A DNA stretch of 64,000 nt. Origin: Cloeon dipterum. Its lineage: Eukaryota > Arthropoda > Insecta > Ephemeroptera > Baetidae. The position numbers and the translations under genes were made by a program. Positions 1-11,725 of this stretch are shown here, piece by piece. Location of the stretch: contig NC_088786.1 in the NCBI RefSeq assembly GCF_949628265.1, positions 16,926,001 through 16,990,000 on the forward strand, given 5' to 3'. The first letter of the stretch is position 1. Each line of letters begins with the position of its first letter. The notes below the pieces were generated by a model. That model ran no database searches, was not told where the DNA came from, and was given only the letters and a program-made list of their open reading frames with translations.

Positions 1-3000
1 AAGCATATTAAAACATGATATATATGACTTCCCGGAACAGTAGGAAAAATTTTCATAACTAGCCCTTTTACGAGTCAAGCATTAATTTCGCGTGCCGAAA
101 TTGAGAAACCGTATACCAAGCGCATTCACGCTGCTAATTATTTTCCTGCTCTCGTTTCGGGTTTGCCAATTAGTCACGGATGATCGATTTTGCGAGACGG
201 GAAAAAGACGAGGGCATGGCTGCAGGCTGCCACTCTTTCAAACTAACTCGCCTCTTTCCAATAAAAGAGCGCAGAAAAAATTAATAACGTGTATGTGTGT
301 GTGTGCGAGGGAAAAAGCCCCGTGGCTGCTGCCGGCCCTTTTCTCCTGGTGCGACGCTCTCGTCTAATCCGGCGGCGCGCATCGTCTTTTTTCTCGCAAC
401 AAACTTACTTTATTTCAACTTGTGGAGTAAGAGGCGACCCACTCGGCCAGATCGATAGCATCTTTCGCCATAGTGGTGAGGCTGGCTCTCGCGAAAATAG
501 AGAAGCGGAGGAAAATGGGAAAAGGAGCATGGCGTGCGCGCGTTTAACTATTGAGTGGCGTGTGCGGATGGAAAGGAAACAAGTTTGCTCTCTCGCCTAT
601 ACCCGCCTGTCCGGCCGTGTTTCGGGTCAGATACACTGCCAAAAATGACAAGCCAAAGAATTTCTGCGCCAAAATACCCGAGACAGAAAACTAACTTTGC
701 ACGGTCTGAGCCTATCAACTTGCGCCAATTTGTACAGCGGCGAAAATGGTTTGCATACTTTTTTTTAGAAAAAATAGAATTATCAGAATATATTTAATTT
801 AAAATAATTTATTAGCATTTGAAAAGATTTGCCAAAAGAATATCCCCCGCTACGTATAGTTCGCTAGATATACGCCTCCGCAATGTCAATGTTTATTTCC
901 ATAAATAAGGCGAAACAAATTCCTAAAGCCAATTAGTGCAAAAAAACGCCGTGTCAAAGCCAGTGATTTGTTTTCCTGGGGAACTGAAGGGCAGCGAAGG
1001 GAGCAGCTGCGAGTGAATCCCAAGCAGCGAGTGCAAATTTTAATAAAGTGCACGCTGCTAAATTATTGTGTGCGCTGTTCTGGGGGCGCGCAAACGAACT
1101 TTTTGCGCCAAACTCGGGTCGTTATAAACAAACTAAGACTCGTGCCAAAGACATTTTCCTTAATAGCAGCAGCAGCAGCAGCAGCGCACGTGCCTGGCCT
1201 GCGTGGCGTGGCGAGGGGCCGCCTTTTTTGCCAATCCGTTATTTATTCATTCGCCCAGGGTGCCGATGCTGATGGCGAGCACTATACGAGACGCTTTTCC
1301 AATAAAACGTGCCTTTCAATTGGAAAAATCCATCATCATCAAGCGAGCAAACGGCCTGAAAAATTGGCCAAGCGTTGAGAACGAAAGAGTCGCCTCTGAA
1401 ATTTATATAAATGGAAGCAAAGTGCGTTAGGAATGCTCTATTGCAACATTCCCGACAGAATTTCACTTCAGAGACGCTGATCGATAACATCATGTTCCAC
1501 TCAGAAAACCGTAGAATTCTGATTTACGGCCAGTAAGGAATTTTTCTTGTCGGAACAAAAATAACAGATTTTAATTCAAAAGGGGAGTTCAAGAGAGGGG
1601 TTTATGAGCATAAATTTGAGTTGAAAAGACACTCGATCCTGCAGTTCCTATATAGCCGCTTTTTATATTTATTAATTTAACAATTATCATTCATGGTATT
1701 TCATCTTAAATAAACGAAAGCTTTTAAAGTGAAAAATTCAATTCTCATGAAAGACCAAAGCTGGCTCCAACAAACAGAATATATAATATAGTTCATAAAT
1801 CTCATAAATCTAATACATTTTAAACATATTTTAACTTTGGCATCTTTCTCATTACATTTACCTGTTGGGAGCGTGTGCCTAAGGACTACAAATTTAATAA
1901 AAATCACATTTAAGCTATATATTTTCAAAGAAAATCGACTAAATCCGTTGAAGCATATTTTGTACTTAGTGTTAAACACCGCCCGAGTTAAATTAATTAG
2001 AAGCTGCTTCATTTAAAATTTATTTGCACACACGTATTTGATCGTATCACAATAATGAGGGTTTCATAGAAATAGAGCTGCACCGCATAAGCCAGGCTGT
2101 AGCTTTCTGTGAATTGCGGTCGTCAACTAAATTCACTATAATATAGCCGAGAGAGCAAGCTTATCTGTTGCGTTTGTGTGTGCACCACGATCGATATAAA
2201 CAATGCGAATTTCCCATTAAGCAGCTCCCGAGCACAGCGCTATGAAGCTATTGTGCGCAAAAGTTATCTCGAGTCACCTATCGTCGGCACCGGACTACTC
2301 GCCTGGCTCACTTGGACTCGTTGCTTGGCTTCGTGTGCGCGGTGTTTAGCAAGCAGAAAGAGCCTAGATAACATCGCGCCCTGCGAGACAAAGGATTTGG
2401 CTTATTTCCCCTGCCTCGGCTGGCTGGAGCATGTGCGTGTCACGAGCACAAAGACCCACCGCCCTTGTAAAATGCGATTTCAGCCAATTTTCTGCGCCAC
2501 CGTGTCACCGTACCGTCACTGCCCACTGGGCACCGCGCTTGCTAGGCTTCACCTATGTCGGTTAAGGGTTTACGTAACTAACTACCACCGTCTCGAAATA
2601 GCTCTCAGCTATAATGTCTTTCATTTGCACACAAGGAATCGATGAAGCAGCCAAATTTCGACAGTAATTTTTCGCTGTTAGTTGATACATATGATGATAT
2701 TCCAATTTACCCAAAACTGGTTTAAAAATTTACTTGTATTTTGATTGTAAATTATGCAACCTGCCAACATGAGTAGAAAGACGAAAATTGAATTTAGAAA
2801 AATTAAAACTTCTCTACAAGCCGTAATATTTAGGCACAAGATTTCTCCAGAACAATTATTAATGTTGGAAATTTTGGTAAAATGTTGAAATTTTGCTCAA
2901 GCATAAAAATTAAACGTCATTCAACTCTCGTCTAGCTAAGCAGATTCTTAAAATGTAAAGAAAATTGAAATCCAGGCACTTTTCAAGAAACCAGGAAAGT

Positions 3001-6000
3001 TTGAAATTTCTAATAATTTAAATTACAGGGGCGCTGATTTAGCGATAGAAATGGAAACTATTGTTGTTTCAATTTTTCTGACTGAAAAAATCGTTCCTGT
3101 TCTAGGCCAATTGAGAAAATTTTGATTGGTATGCATTCAATGGGGCATGTTTAGTTAATTGTTTTAAATTAAATATATCTCTTAATGATTTCGTCATGAT
3201 AAATCGTATTTTCTACGATAATCTTTATCCTGCTAAAAATTAATTTTATACGGTTAATTTGCAACGCAAAAAAATATGTACATATTCCTTTAAAATGGTT
3301 GAGTTTTGTCTGATCTTAAATGTTTTCTCGGTCATAAACCACAGGTAAATTTTGCAAAAAAAATATTTTCCCTTTAACGAGTTTCGAAAATGTCATAAAG
3401 AATGCGAGCATCTGCTTTTTTCTGTTAATAATAACTTTTATGTCTGCGAATAAAAAAGGTAAAGAGAGAGACACACACAAAACCCAATCTTGCCATTGTG
3501 TACGTTGTACGAGCAGCTTTGCTCAATATTTTTTCCACCTAAATTTTTCATTTGCTGTAAAAAAGCACCTCTGCTTCTGCACACGCGAAATGGAAGTCTC
3601 TGTTTACTCATATATTTTTGTTCTCTCTCTGCAGAAATTTTCTCATTTGCACGAGCAACGGGGAGTAGGTCGCCACCGCCTCCGCCGCAAAATTAATTTC
3701 CCGCTGTTTTACACGGAGGCGGAGAGCGGCGGAGGGCTCGTGTGATCGGAATAAACAACGACTCCCTTTTCGCCTGCATGCATGATCGCAGCCGTTTTTT
3801 GCAAATCAGACTCACCACAATCACGCAGGTTTTTTTCAGCTTCGGTGGTGGAATTCGGAAAAATGACGAGAAGAGACGATCGTTCCCCGCAGATGGTGAA
3901 CGTTTGGGGTCTGCGTTTGGGTGTGTCGCGCGCGAGAGCCAGAGTGATTTTTGTACACATGCCTGCGAGCGTGACCGGAATCGCTTCATATTTTTTAGTC
4001 CGCTGAATGTGTATTTCAAACATGAATCCTCTTGACGAAAAAAGCGGGGTTCATGTTATGCGAAATGAATTCTACTGCGTTTTATCAAATCATCAATGTT
4101 GAAAATAAATGCTGCTTTTTGGCCAGCTAAAAAAAATGAAAAGCAAGAAAGGGGTATTTCTTCAAATAGTGGAGTGTTGTTTCTGTGGACAAAATTTATA
4201 AATCTAAGTAATTAGAAAACACTGAAGTAAAAATTTTTGATAATTGTTTAAAATTTTTTTGCAAAGCTTTTACTGTGTATATGCACACAAGAATATTTTT
4301 GTTGATTGCAAATTAGCTGGATCGAATAAAAAATTTCAAAATCATAAATAAAAATAGCAAACAACTTAAAACATGAATTAGTATTAAGAGATAATAATTC
4401 GTTACCTTTTTAACATTTTAAATGCACATATTTTTAAATTTTGTTAATTGAATTGCCGAGCCGTAATAATCCTTAAAAATGCCAGAACAATTTCGTCGGA
4501 TTTGAAATACAATACAGACGCAGGCGGAGGAGAAAAGGTAGTAAGATATCTGAGAGCGGTTTCCAAGCAAAGCAGCTTACAATTTTCGAGGGCACTTGGG
4601 TGAGAAGCTGAGGTTTTCTGGCGAGCCTTTTGTTTCGTTTCCCCAGGTGGCTTGAAAAACACATAGCTGCGTCAAAGACTAACCGTCTGAGTGTGATCCT
4701 TCAAGTGAGAGAAAAGAGTTTTCTTTCGAGGGGTGTATGAAAAATGCGTTGAAATAAAGGGTGGAAAGGGCTTGCTTTGATGATTATGATATCGCAGAAA
4801 TATATTTCTGCTTTGTATACAAATCCTTCCATGAAAGGATGTATTTTTAAAATTTGTTTTCACAAAAAAGACCTATATATGAGAGTTGAGTTTCAAGCAA
4901 AAATGAATAACCTCCTTGTGCAAAAGGATTTTAACTGCCTGAACATACATACATATTTTAAAAACAATTGAGCCTTTCTACTTAAGAAACAAAAATAGTT
5001 CAAAATATGAGTGTTTCTACGAGAGATTTGATATGGTCTGCAATGTTTAAATTTTTGTTTGATCATCATCCTGATTTTTTGTTATTTTGCTACAGTTCTA
5101 TAAGGCGTCGAAATAATAACCAAGTTTGCCGGAAAAAATTAATGCTGTTATTCCTGGAAATCGGGCTAAAATCTGGAGAGATGGGCCTTTCGGTTTTCAC
5201 AAATATGAGAACTTTTCGAGTTTTAATGATTTTAGGACATTGAGCTTTGTGCCAGAGGAGAAAGCCAACTAAACAGCCTACAACTTTCAAGTTTAAATCC
5301 CTGATATTATTTAAATTTGAGTAATATGTGTTTATCAATGGCTCAAAAATGGATTTTTTTTCTTAAATAGGGACATAATGATGCCTCAAGTGTGTATTGC
5401 ATTGTGTAGAAAATTTCAAGATGGTGCAATTTTTATTTTTTGAGATACAGAGGGTCAAAAGGTTGTAAAAAGCGATTTTTTTAGTTCAGGTGAATCGTGT
5501 ATGTAATTCAACACTTTGGAAGTCATCAGGTCTCCTCGATCGTACGTCATAATAAAAAATCATGATTTGTGTTCATTTGATGGACTCAACATCAAAGCTA
5601 CCACAGAAACACAATGGATTATTGGTTTTGCACAATCCTTACAAACAATAAAAAAATGGACAAAGCCAAGCAGTACGCGATAAATTTCCAGGTTTTTTTA
5701 TCGTTTTAAATATTTTTTTACGGCGTGATAAAGAAGCAGTTAAACCATCCATTTGTTAAAATAATGTGATTCCTCCCCTCAAATATAGACCGACGAGCTT
5801 TTAGTGCTGTGAAAAATCGGCCAATCGACCTGCCCACTCAAGGTTGCGCGGCCCGGCATAAAATGAATCAAATTGCGCTGCAATAAATCACCGCGAATAT
5901 GGCAGAAGGGCCAGTGGTGAGGAAGCCTTTCACGGCGCGCAACAAAAGACACAAAAATAGGACATTCCAGACCGGCGTTCGCGCTGCGCTGTGGCGCCGG

Positions 6001-7575
6001 AAGAAAAACTTTGCATATTATTCAATAACGCGCTTGATTTATGTGCAACGGAGGGACAAGTTTGGCGGCACCGAAATCTCACTTTCAGATGAATAGTGAA
6101 GTGCAGCTGCAGAAAAATCCACGGATGCTGTTGACGCGGTGTTATATCGTGCGCCTGCCAAGCCGAGCCAGCGCGGAGGCAACACAAAAGTGGCGGCAGC
6201 GGTTGCCTCTTGAGGCAATTTATGCGGCACTTTGAGTTGCTGCAGCCAACACGCCACGAGGCCTCAAACTCGTCCAACGTATGAAATGTGCCGTACATGT
6301 ACAGCAGAATGGACGCCGCAAAACACAAAGGCCGACGAGTTTCATTGATTTATTAGTACACAGCACGATTTAATCAATGTTTATAAATAAAGCGTTGTGA
6401 TGAATTTTTCACTACTTCTCGACTCTACGAGAAAAGGTGCAGCGAAGGCAAATTGATATTTGCCTGGTTTTTTAAGTATATATTTAAATTAAACTCGTGT
6501 AAAATCACTCCTAATTTGGCCTTAACTATTATTTACAAAATTTTAGAACGAGCTACCATTTAAATTTATATTTAACGAAATATTAAAAAAAAGGAGTTGT
6601 TCAATATGGAAGAATTTTGGTTTACAAATTGTTGTAAACAACGTTTCATGAGAAAAATCGATTAGCAGTCAGTGGTCTTTATGATATTTTGACAAAATTG
6701 TAACTTTCCCTTAACGGTTTGTTCCGGTCTTTACCCCAGGTACAAATCCCGGTGGATCTAGAAGGACTCCTTATTGCTGTGGATTCAATGTTAACTTTGT
6801 AAAACTTTGTTTTATGTATATAGGTAAAAAAAACACATCAATCTGGTCCAGTCGTCATGGTAGTTGCAGGAATTCTCATGATTTTTAACTGTGTTGAGTC
6901 CGATTATATTTGTTCAGCAAACAATGTGATGCGATTGTTGTGTATTTGTATGTATTGTGATTTGCATTGTTTGACAGAATGTAGGTATCCCTACAGTTAT
7001 ACATATGTAATATTCTAAAGAAAATTTCTATCATAGTTCCTCAGATCGGAAAATTGGATGCGAATATTTTCAGAGATTTTATTCTTCTGATTCATTTTGA
7101 TAATTCGGTGTTGAAAACAAAATTGATTTAAAATGCTTCACATATCTGGGAAAGCAATAAAATTTTGATAGTTTAAAAACCTTCCTCTAGAGCTACAATT
7201 TGTTAAACAAATGAAACCGTTCATACAAACAACTAAAATGTTTTTTTCTAAAAATCATAAAAATACATTTTAAATCGTTCCTGATAAACGTTCTAAGCAA
7301 ATCTACTTATGAAATCTAACCATTTTGAACCTGAAAATGATTATTTTCAAAGCAGAAAAAACCGAAAATTGTTTAAATACATTTTAATCCCTGCTTAAAT
7401 ATGATAAAGGGTTGTTTAGCTAAATCAGAGGGTAACAATGCGGAAAGCTGGTAAGATAAGGCTGGTCGTAAATTCGCTGGGCAAGCAGCAGCCGGATGGA
7501 ATGCGGCCCAAGCGCAGTGGAATGCCGAGATTACTACACACAGACACTCACTATACGCGTACGCAAGCAACTCAC
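1..7575. other. Non-coding stretch, no supported gene
   Basis: I see no supported exon in these 7.5 kb. The DNA is AT-rich with GC-richer patches near 120-660, 960-1430, 2160-2640, 3480-4010 and 5820-6330. The patches carry open frames of up to about 155 codons, but these lack good start contexts, splice signals or recognisable protein motifs. If the minus-strand exon at 7576-7750 is real, this region is at least partly its first intron, because that gene would continue toward lower coordinates. A GGTACAAATCC string near 6740 resembles a tRNA-type B box, but no tRNA or A box accompanies it. Confidence 0.5.
1165..1185. repeat. (AGC)7 trinucleotide microsatellite
   Basis: Seven uninterrupted AGC units sit in a GC-rich patch. 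The flanking open frames do not look coding, so this is treated as an ordinary microsatellite and not as a polyglutamine or polyserine tract. Confidence 0.8.
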
Positions 7576-7750
7576 CGGCGAGCAGTGCGGCGACGGCGGC
7601 CATGAGGAGGGCGGCCAGCGTGCAGGGGCCGCTGACGCCGCTGGCCACGTGGCCGACGACGACGAGCACGCCGAGGGCCCAGGGGGCGGCCAGGCCGGCC
7701 CCGAGGAGGCGCAGGGGCGGCGGACGCGGCCACCAGCTCGCGGGCGTCAT
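7576..7750 (-). CDS. Probable first coding exon of a small membrane protein gene
   Basis: I do not recognise the protein. The minus strand opens with an ATG at 7750 and runs 58 codons plus one base to a strong splice donor (GCCG/GTGAGT, GT at 7575-7574). The peptide begins MTPASWWPRPPPLRLLGAGL. It contains two hydrophobic segments, about residues 15-35 and 43-58, separated by a short polar turn, so it looks like a membrane hairpin or a signal/anchor. GC content and codon bias toward C or G at third positions are far above the surroundings, as in the coding exons further right. The frame is also open upstream of the ATG but only from a GTG, so the ATG is preferred. The remaining exons would lie at lower coordinates, possibly outside the window, and I could not identify them. 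It could instead be a GC-rich non-coding first exon. Confidence 0.45.
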
Positions 7751-7992
7751 CGCTGGCTGCTTGGCTGGCTTACACTCGCGCTCACCCCGCCGCCCGACTG
7801 CCGCAGCCGCGCAGCTCGCAGCCTGCAAGCGGGCCACCCCGGGCCGCCTGACGCCACGCCACGGAGGGGGTGCATAATCCACCCCCACCTACCAGCCACA
7901 CACCCTCGACTAACACAGCTGCAGTCGCGCCTAATCACACCCCCGATTGCCAAATTGAATTTGCGCTCCATTGTCTCCAGAATGCATGATGG

Positions 7993-7993
<1 letters not shown>

Positions 7994-8031
<38 letters not shown>
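7994..8031. repeat. (AC)n microsatellite
   Basis: An almost pure AC/CA dinucleotide run, interrupted once by a T near 7999 and perfect from 8000 to 8031. Confidence 0.95.
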
Positions 8032-8032
<1 letters not shown>

Positions 8033-8113
8033 GCATGTAAATTTCACTTTCTGACTTAATTTTCCTTATTAGTTTTTATTTTTTCTACTTAAATGTATGT
8101 CTTTTTGGTATTC

Positions 8114-8598
8114 CTACTGAATATTGAAAATATTTTCTACTGATATTTGAAAAAAGGCATTATTCTGATAATGTTTCATTTTATGAAAAAATATGTTTTT
8201 AAATAAATACCCTACTAGTGACAATTTATTTGACTCTACGATTTTTCTGAAAATTATAATTCTATCCACCGAATCAAAAGCTTTCTTCACGTCTAAAAAC
8301 AGCGCAAACAATGTTTTTTTCCTATCATGTACTGTGACATTTATTTCTTCAATGAGCTGCGTAACTGCTTGCATTGTGGACTTCCCTTTAATAAATCCAA
8401 ATTGATTTGCCGGAATAATATCTATGAAAATCGAGTATAATCTATTATGCATGATTTTATCAATTAAATTATACAATGTATGGTTCAAACTAATTCCTCT
8501 ATGCGAATTTAAATCCTCAGAATTGCCTTTTCCTTTGTACAATATTTTCAACGTTGAAAAACGCCAAGATCTTAAAATGAAATATGATCTCCCTGAAA
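8114..8598 (-). mobile_element. Truncated non-LTR retrotransposon reverse transcriptase fragment
   Basis: The minus-strand frame is open from about 8598 to a stop ending at 8114. It reads as the N-terminal half of an RVT_1 reverse transcriptase. In order it shows a YKGKGN..DLNSHRGISL block (the usual Y-KGKGD-x-YRGISL region), an NQFGFIKGKST block, and motif A as FLDVKKAFDSVDR with the catalytic Asp present. The fragment stops before the YADD motif, and no endonuclease domain or ATG is found upstream, so it is truncated at both ends and cannot be active. No frameshift or stop interrupts the retained part, which suggests a fairly recent insertion. The clade (for example CR1, Jockey or RTE) cannot be assigned from this piece. 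A plus-strand ORF overlaps its 5' part antisense. Confidence 0.85.
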
Positions 8599-8852
8599 CT
8601 GATAATTATAAGAAGTTTGTTAACATAAAGATTATAAATAGACGCTTGATTTGTGTTGCATTTTATGAAACTCAAACAATGATGCATGGGAATTGGAGGG
8701 TGCCGAATTTTGAAGATAGACATGTATTTACTCGATTTGCATGCCATGGATATCACTATTTGTTCTGTGCAACTCAGATGTACCATTATGAACCTCAGGA
8801 GATTTGTAAATGTAGATTTTGTGGAGAACAGTGTGAAAATATCATATTTTGA
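8577..8852 (+). CDS. Unrecognised small Cys/His-rich ORF
   Basis: An ATG at 8577 opens a 91-codon frame ending in TGA at 8850-8852. The protein is rich in Cys, His, Phe and Tyr. It has a FACHGYHYLFC segment around residues 58-68 and a C-terminal CKCRFCGEQC knuckle around residues 79-88, a spacing that could bind zinc. I do not recognise the family. The frame is also open upstream to 8424, but that part lies antisense to the reverse-transcriptase fragment and reads poorly, so the internal ATG is preferred. It might be a terminal exon, a transposon-borne ORF, or chance. No acceptor is obvious. Two AATAAA-type signals follow near 8948 and 8962. Confidence 0.3.
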   Translation: MKYDLPETDNYKKFVNIKIINRRLICVAFYETQTMMHGNWRVPNFEDRHVFTRFACHGYHYLFCATQMYHYEPQEICKCRFCGEQCENIIF

Positions 8853-9372
8853 AATGTGTAGTAAAAAGAATTAGTTTAAGAACAGCAGCAAAGACTTGTA
8901 AGAATTGATTGTATAGGATTAGTGTCGCACGCATATATGCGTTTAATAATAAATTCATTCAAATAAATACCCTAGCTGGCTTTGGTATTTGGGCCTTTTT
9001 CATTAACTGAAAATATATAATTTGTTTGATGTCTCTTGACATTTTCACCAGAATTAGAATTAGAAAATTTCTGACGATACTTTAATTTAAAAATCCCCCA
9101 GAAAAAAATACTTTTGCAATATATTTAACGGTGTAAAATCATTTGGAAATTTTCGTTCTCATTCCCAAAATTTTCTAACAGAAAATGTTTTTGGAAAATC
9201 GCGTGCAGAAACAGCTTTGCAGTAGAGATTAATTTATTTTTGCTTTATTTTGATTATTTCAAAATTCTGTAGGGTTGCATAGCTTTGTTGGTAAATTGGA
9301 GTCATTTTTTAAATGACTTTCCGACTTAAAATGCGCATTAGATTTCTTGTTTAAAAAAACATAATTCAGGAA

Positions 9373-9618
9373 TTACTTCCGTCCACATTGTCTCATAAAA
9401 GTCTTAGCGACGAGTGTCAACCAGCGGCGGCTTTCGTGTGAAACTGCAATTTTAACTTTTATATCCTCGATAAAACGCTCGTTAACCTTTTCTACACGGT
9501 ACGTGTTTAACTTTTGGATGACTTTCTGATTAGATAAGAGCGGATGAAGACGACTAAAATCGTTTGTACAAACTGCAATATCGTGGATTTCTTTAACTTT
9601 ATTCCCCACATATTTCAT
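9373..9618 (-). CDS. Unrecognised 81-codon ORF, possible exon or element fragment
   Basis: On the minus strand an ATG at 9618 opens 81 sense codons and stops with TAA ending at 9373. The peptide is basic and looks like a real soluble protein: it starts MKYVGNKVKEIHDIAVCTND and ends HESRRWLTLVAKTFMRQCGRK with a tryptophan near the end. The frame is open only about six codons upstream of the ATG, so if coding it is either a tiny single-exon gene or the remnant of a longer one. I do not recognise it. It lies within about 800 bp of a retrotransposon fragment, so origin from a mobile element is plausible. Confidence 0.25.
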   Translation of the reverse strand: MKYVGNKVKEIHDIAVCTNDFSRLHPLLSNQKVIQKLNTYRVEKVNERFIEDIKVKIAVSHESRRWLTLVAKTFMRQCGRK

Positions 9619-10386
9619 TATATTATGGAACAAATGTCATGATGTAGTGTGAAAAAAATTGACGCAAGTTTACACTTAGTAGTGAGAACGTAAAATTAAT
9701 TTTTTAGTAGAATTTAACAGTTTTAATTAAGAGGATTAGGACACACGCTCATTTCTTTAGGTTTTTAAAACGCTGATCAAAACTAAACCCTCTCGTTTCA
9801 TTCAAGAGTGTTATAAAAATGGAAGTAAATCAATTTTCTTATTATTTTAAAAACTCTAATGGCACTTGCCAAAGGATAGAAAGGAATGAAATTTGTCAAT
9901 GGTAAAAACAGGACCAAATTAAAATATTCAAATTACAACAATTGTTCTGCTCATGCTAAAAGTAGCACATTTTCCATTTTTCTTTCCACCACAAGATTCC
10001 TGTTATAGTTACAATTTCGATTAATCTTTTGGTACTGATCCCTCTGCAGAGCAAACGAGGCCGCGTCGGCGTGAATCTTCATACTGTATCTGTCAAGGTG
10101 ACTTTTTCGCCACTACGGTGGAAAAGCAGAGAAAATTAATCACTGGCGAGAATGCAGGGCATGGCAAAAGAAAAGAGGAAAAAAGAAGCCAAGCAGGAAA
10201 ACAATCATCCTCGCTCTCTCTGGCCGGGTTGAAAACGAGGTAGAGTAAAGAAAGAAATAAAGAACGGAAGGAGAACGTGGAGGAGGAAAATTAATTATCC
10301 ATCCTCTGTTGAAGAGAGACGGACGCCTCAAAAGTGCTCTCCATTCGCGGAAATGCGCCGCGGACCCATATAGTGTTTTCATTATT

Positions 10387-10388
<2 letters not shown>

Positions 10389-10446
<58 letters not shown>

Positions 10447-10454
10447 TTCTCTCT
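10389..10454. repeat. (TC)n microsatellite
   Basis: A pure TC/CT dinucleotide run of about 48 bases, from 10389 to about 10437, continues as imperfect CT-rich sequence to about 10454. On the minus strand it is a GA repeat. The translated RE/SL repeats it generates are artefacts. Confidence 0.95.
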
Positions 10455-11618
10455 GACGCAAGCCAAAATAAACGATCAATTAATTGTATTTGATTTTTTT
10501 AAATGTATGTTTCAAAATTATATTTTGATAGCAAATATCCAAAAATGCCGGATTTTAATTTAAAAAAATAATAACAGTAAGGCAAAAATCAAGTATATTC
10601 ATATCTATATTGATTAGCATCCTAGTTGAAGTTTACCAGCCCAGAAAAATGTTTGGGCAAAAATAATATTTGCAGCGATACACATTTGAATTTAGTGAAA
10701 CTTTTTGAACATTTTGCTTTATTCGAATATTAATAGTTCTTTCTTTTAATTTCTTTTTAGGAATACAAATCCATACCTTTTAAAATAAATAGAATGTACA
10801 CAAAATCCAAAAAGCCTCTGACATGGTCTAAATGTTCAAAGATTTTAAATTTTTCAAAATGAGGAGGATGCCACAATGAAAATCCCCTTTCTCCAAAAGT
10901 GGCATATCTTTTGCAGCGGCGGCAGCGTGCGTGGCGAGCAGCGTGTGTCTTTGCAACCCTCTCGCTCTCGCACTGTTCCATTATTGATTAGGGGTTGCAA
11001 GTTAGGGCACCCACCCCCCTAGAGAGTGTGTATGTGCCAGTGTAATATCATTCCATAGGGGGCTGGCGGCGGCGGAATGCTGCCGGCGACACCTATTAGA
11101 TATATATCAGTCAGCGGACGCCGTCGTTGCCACCGCCGCGAGACAAAGGCAAAAGTCAAAAGCAGTCACAAAAAAGGAAAAAGGTGTGGCAGCAAGAGTT
11201 TCGCACACAAAATTTTGAAAAAGAGAGTTTTAAATTGGTTTTCCATAGTCATTCTGTTCTGTTCATTTCATTAATTTTGAATTTGTCCCGTCTTTAGATT
11301 CAGTATAGACATTTTTATAATAATTCTGAATCTTTCCTTCTGGAAATAACTTTGGGGTATAAAAGTTTCCAAGAATTTTCTCTCATTCACGATTTTTAAG
11401 GCAAAGAAAATTAACCCAAGTAATATATAATACCTATTTTCATCATCATCAGATATTTTCAGCGCTATCCGAACTTACATAAAAAAGTAAAATGTGCGAA
11501 AATAACAAACAATCGGTGCAAGATATATGAAAAAATGAGTCCAGATTCTAAATTTTTATGGCAAAAAACAACGTTTAAAGGGAACAAAAACGTTGTTTTC
11601 GTAGCGATCAAATTGTTA

Positions 11619-11725
11619 CATGTTATCCGTTCGCGGTGTTATTGAGACCCGGGTTTCAGCATTCGTGCTAGTGCAGTGCGCGCCCTTCCCGGTCCTCGGA
11701 CAGGCATAAAAAGAGCAAAAAAATC
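11619..11725 (+). repeat. 107-bp dispersed repeat, copy A
   Basis: This block matches the reverse complement of 58450-58556 over its full 107 bases with only four substitutions and no gap, while flanking sequences on both sides are unrelated. It begins CATGTTATCCGTTCGCG and ends in AAAAAGAGCAAAAAAATC. It is strikingly GC-rich in the middle compared with its AT-rich surroundings. The A-rich right end suggests the 3' end of a short retroposon, but no A/B box pair is clear, so a MITE core or a small structured RNA gene remain possible. Confidence 0.75.

Noticed and set aside
2178..2645. 155-codon plus-strand open frame
   Set aside because: It starts at a GTG, not an ATG, has a composition typical of GC-rich non-coding DNA, and shows no motif or splice partner.
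6735..6765. tRNA-like B box (GGTACAAATCC)
   Set aside because: No A box or foldable cloverleaf at the right distance, so neither a tRNA nor a SINE is supported.
10140..10563. Apparent RE-rich and SL-rich proteins
   Set aside because: They are translations of the CT/GA microsatellite.
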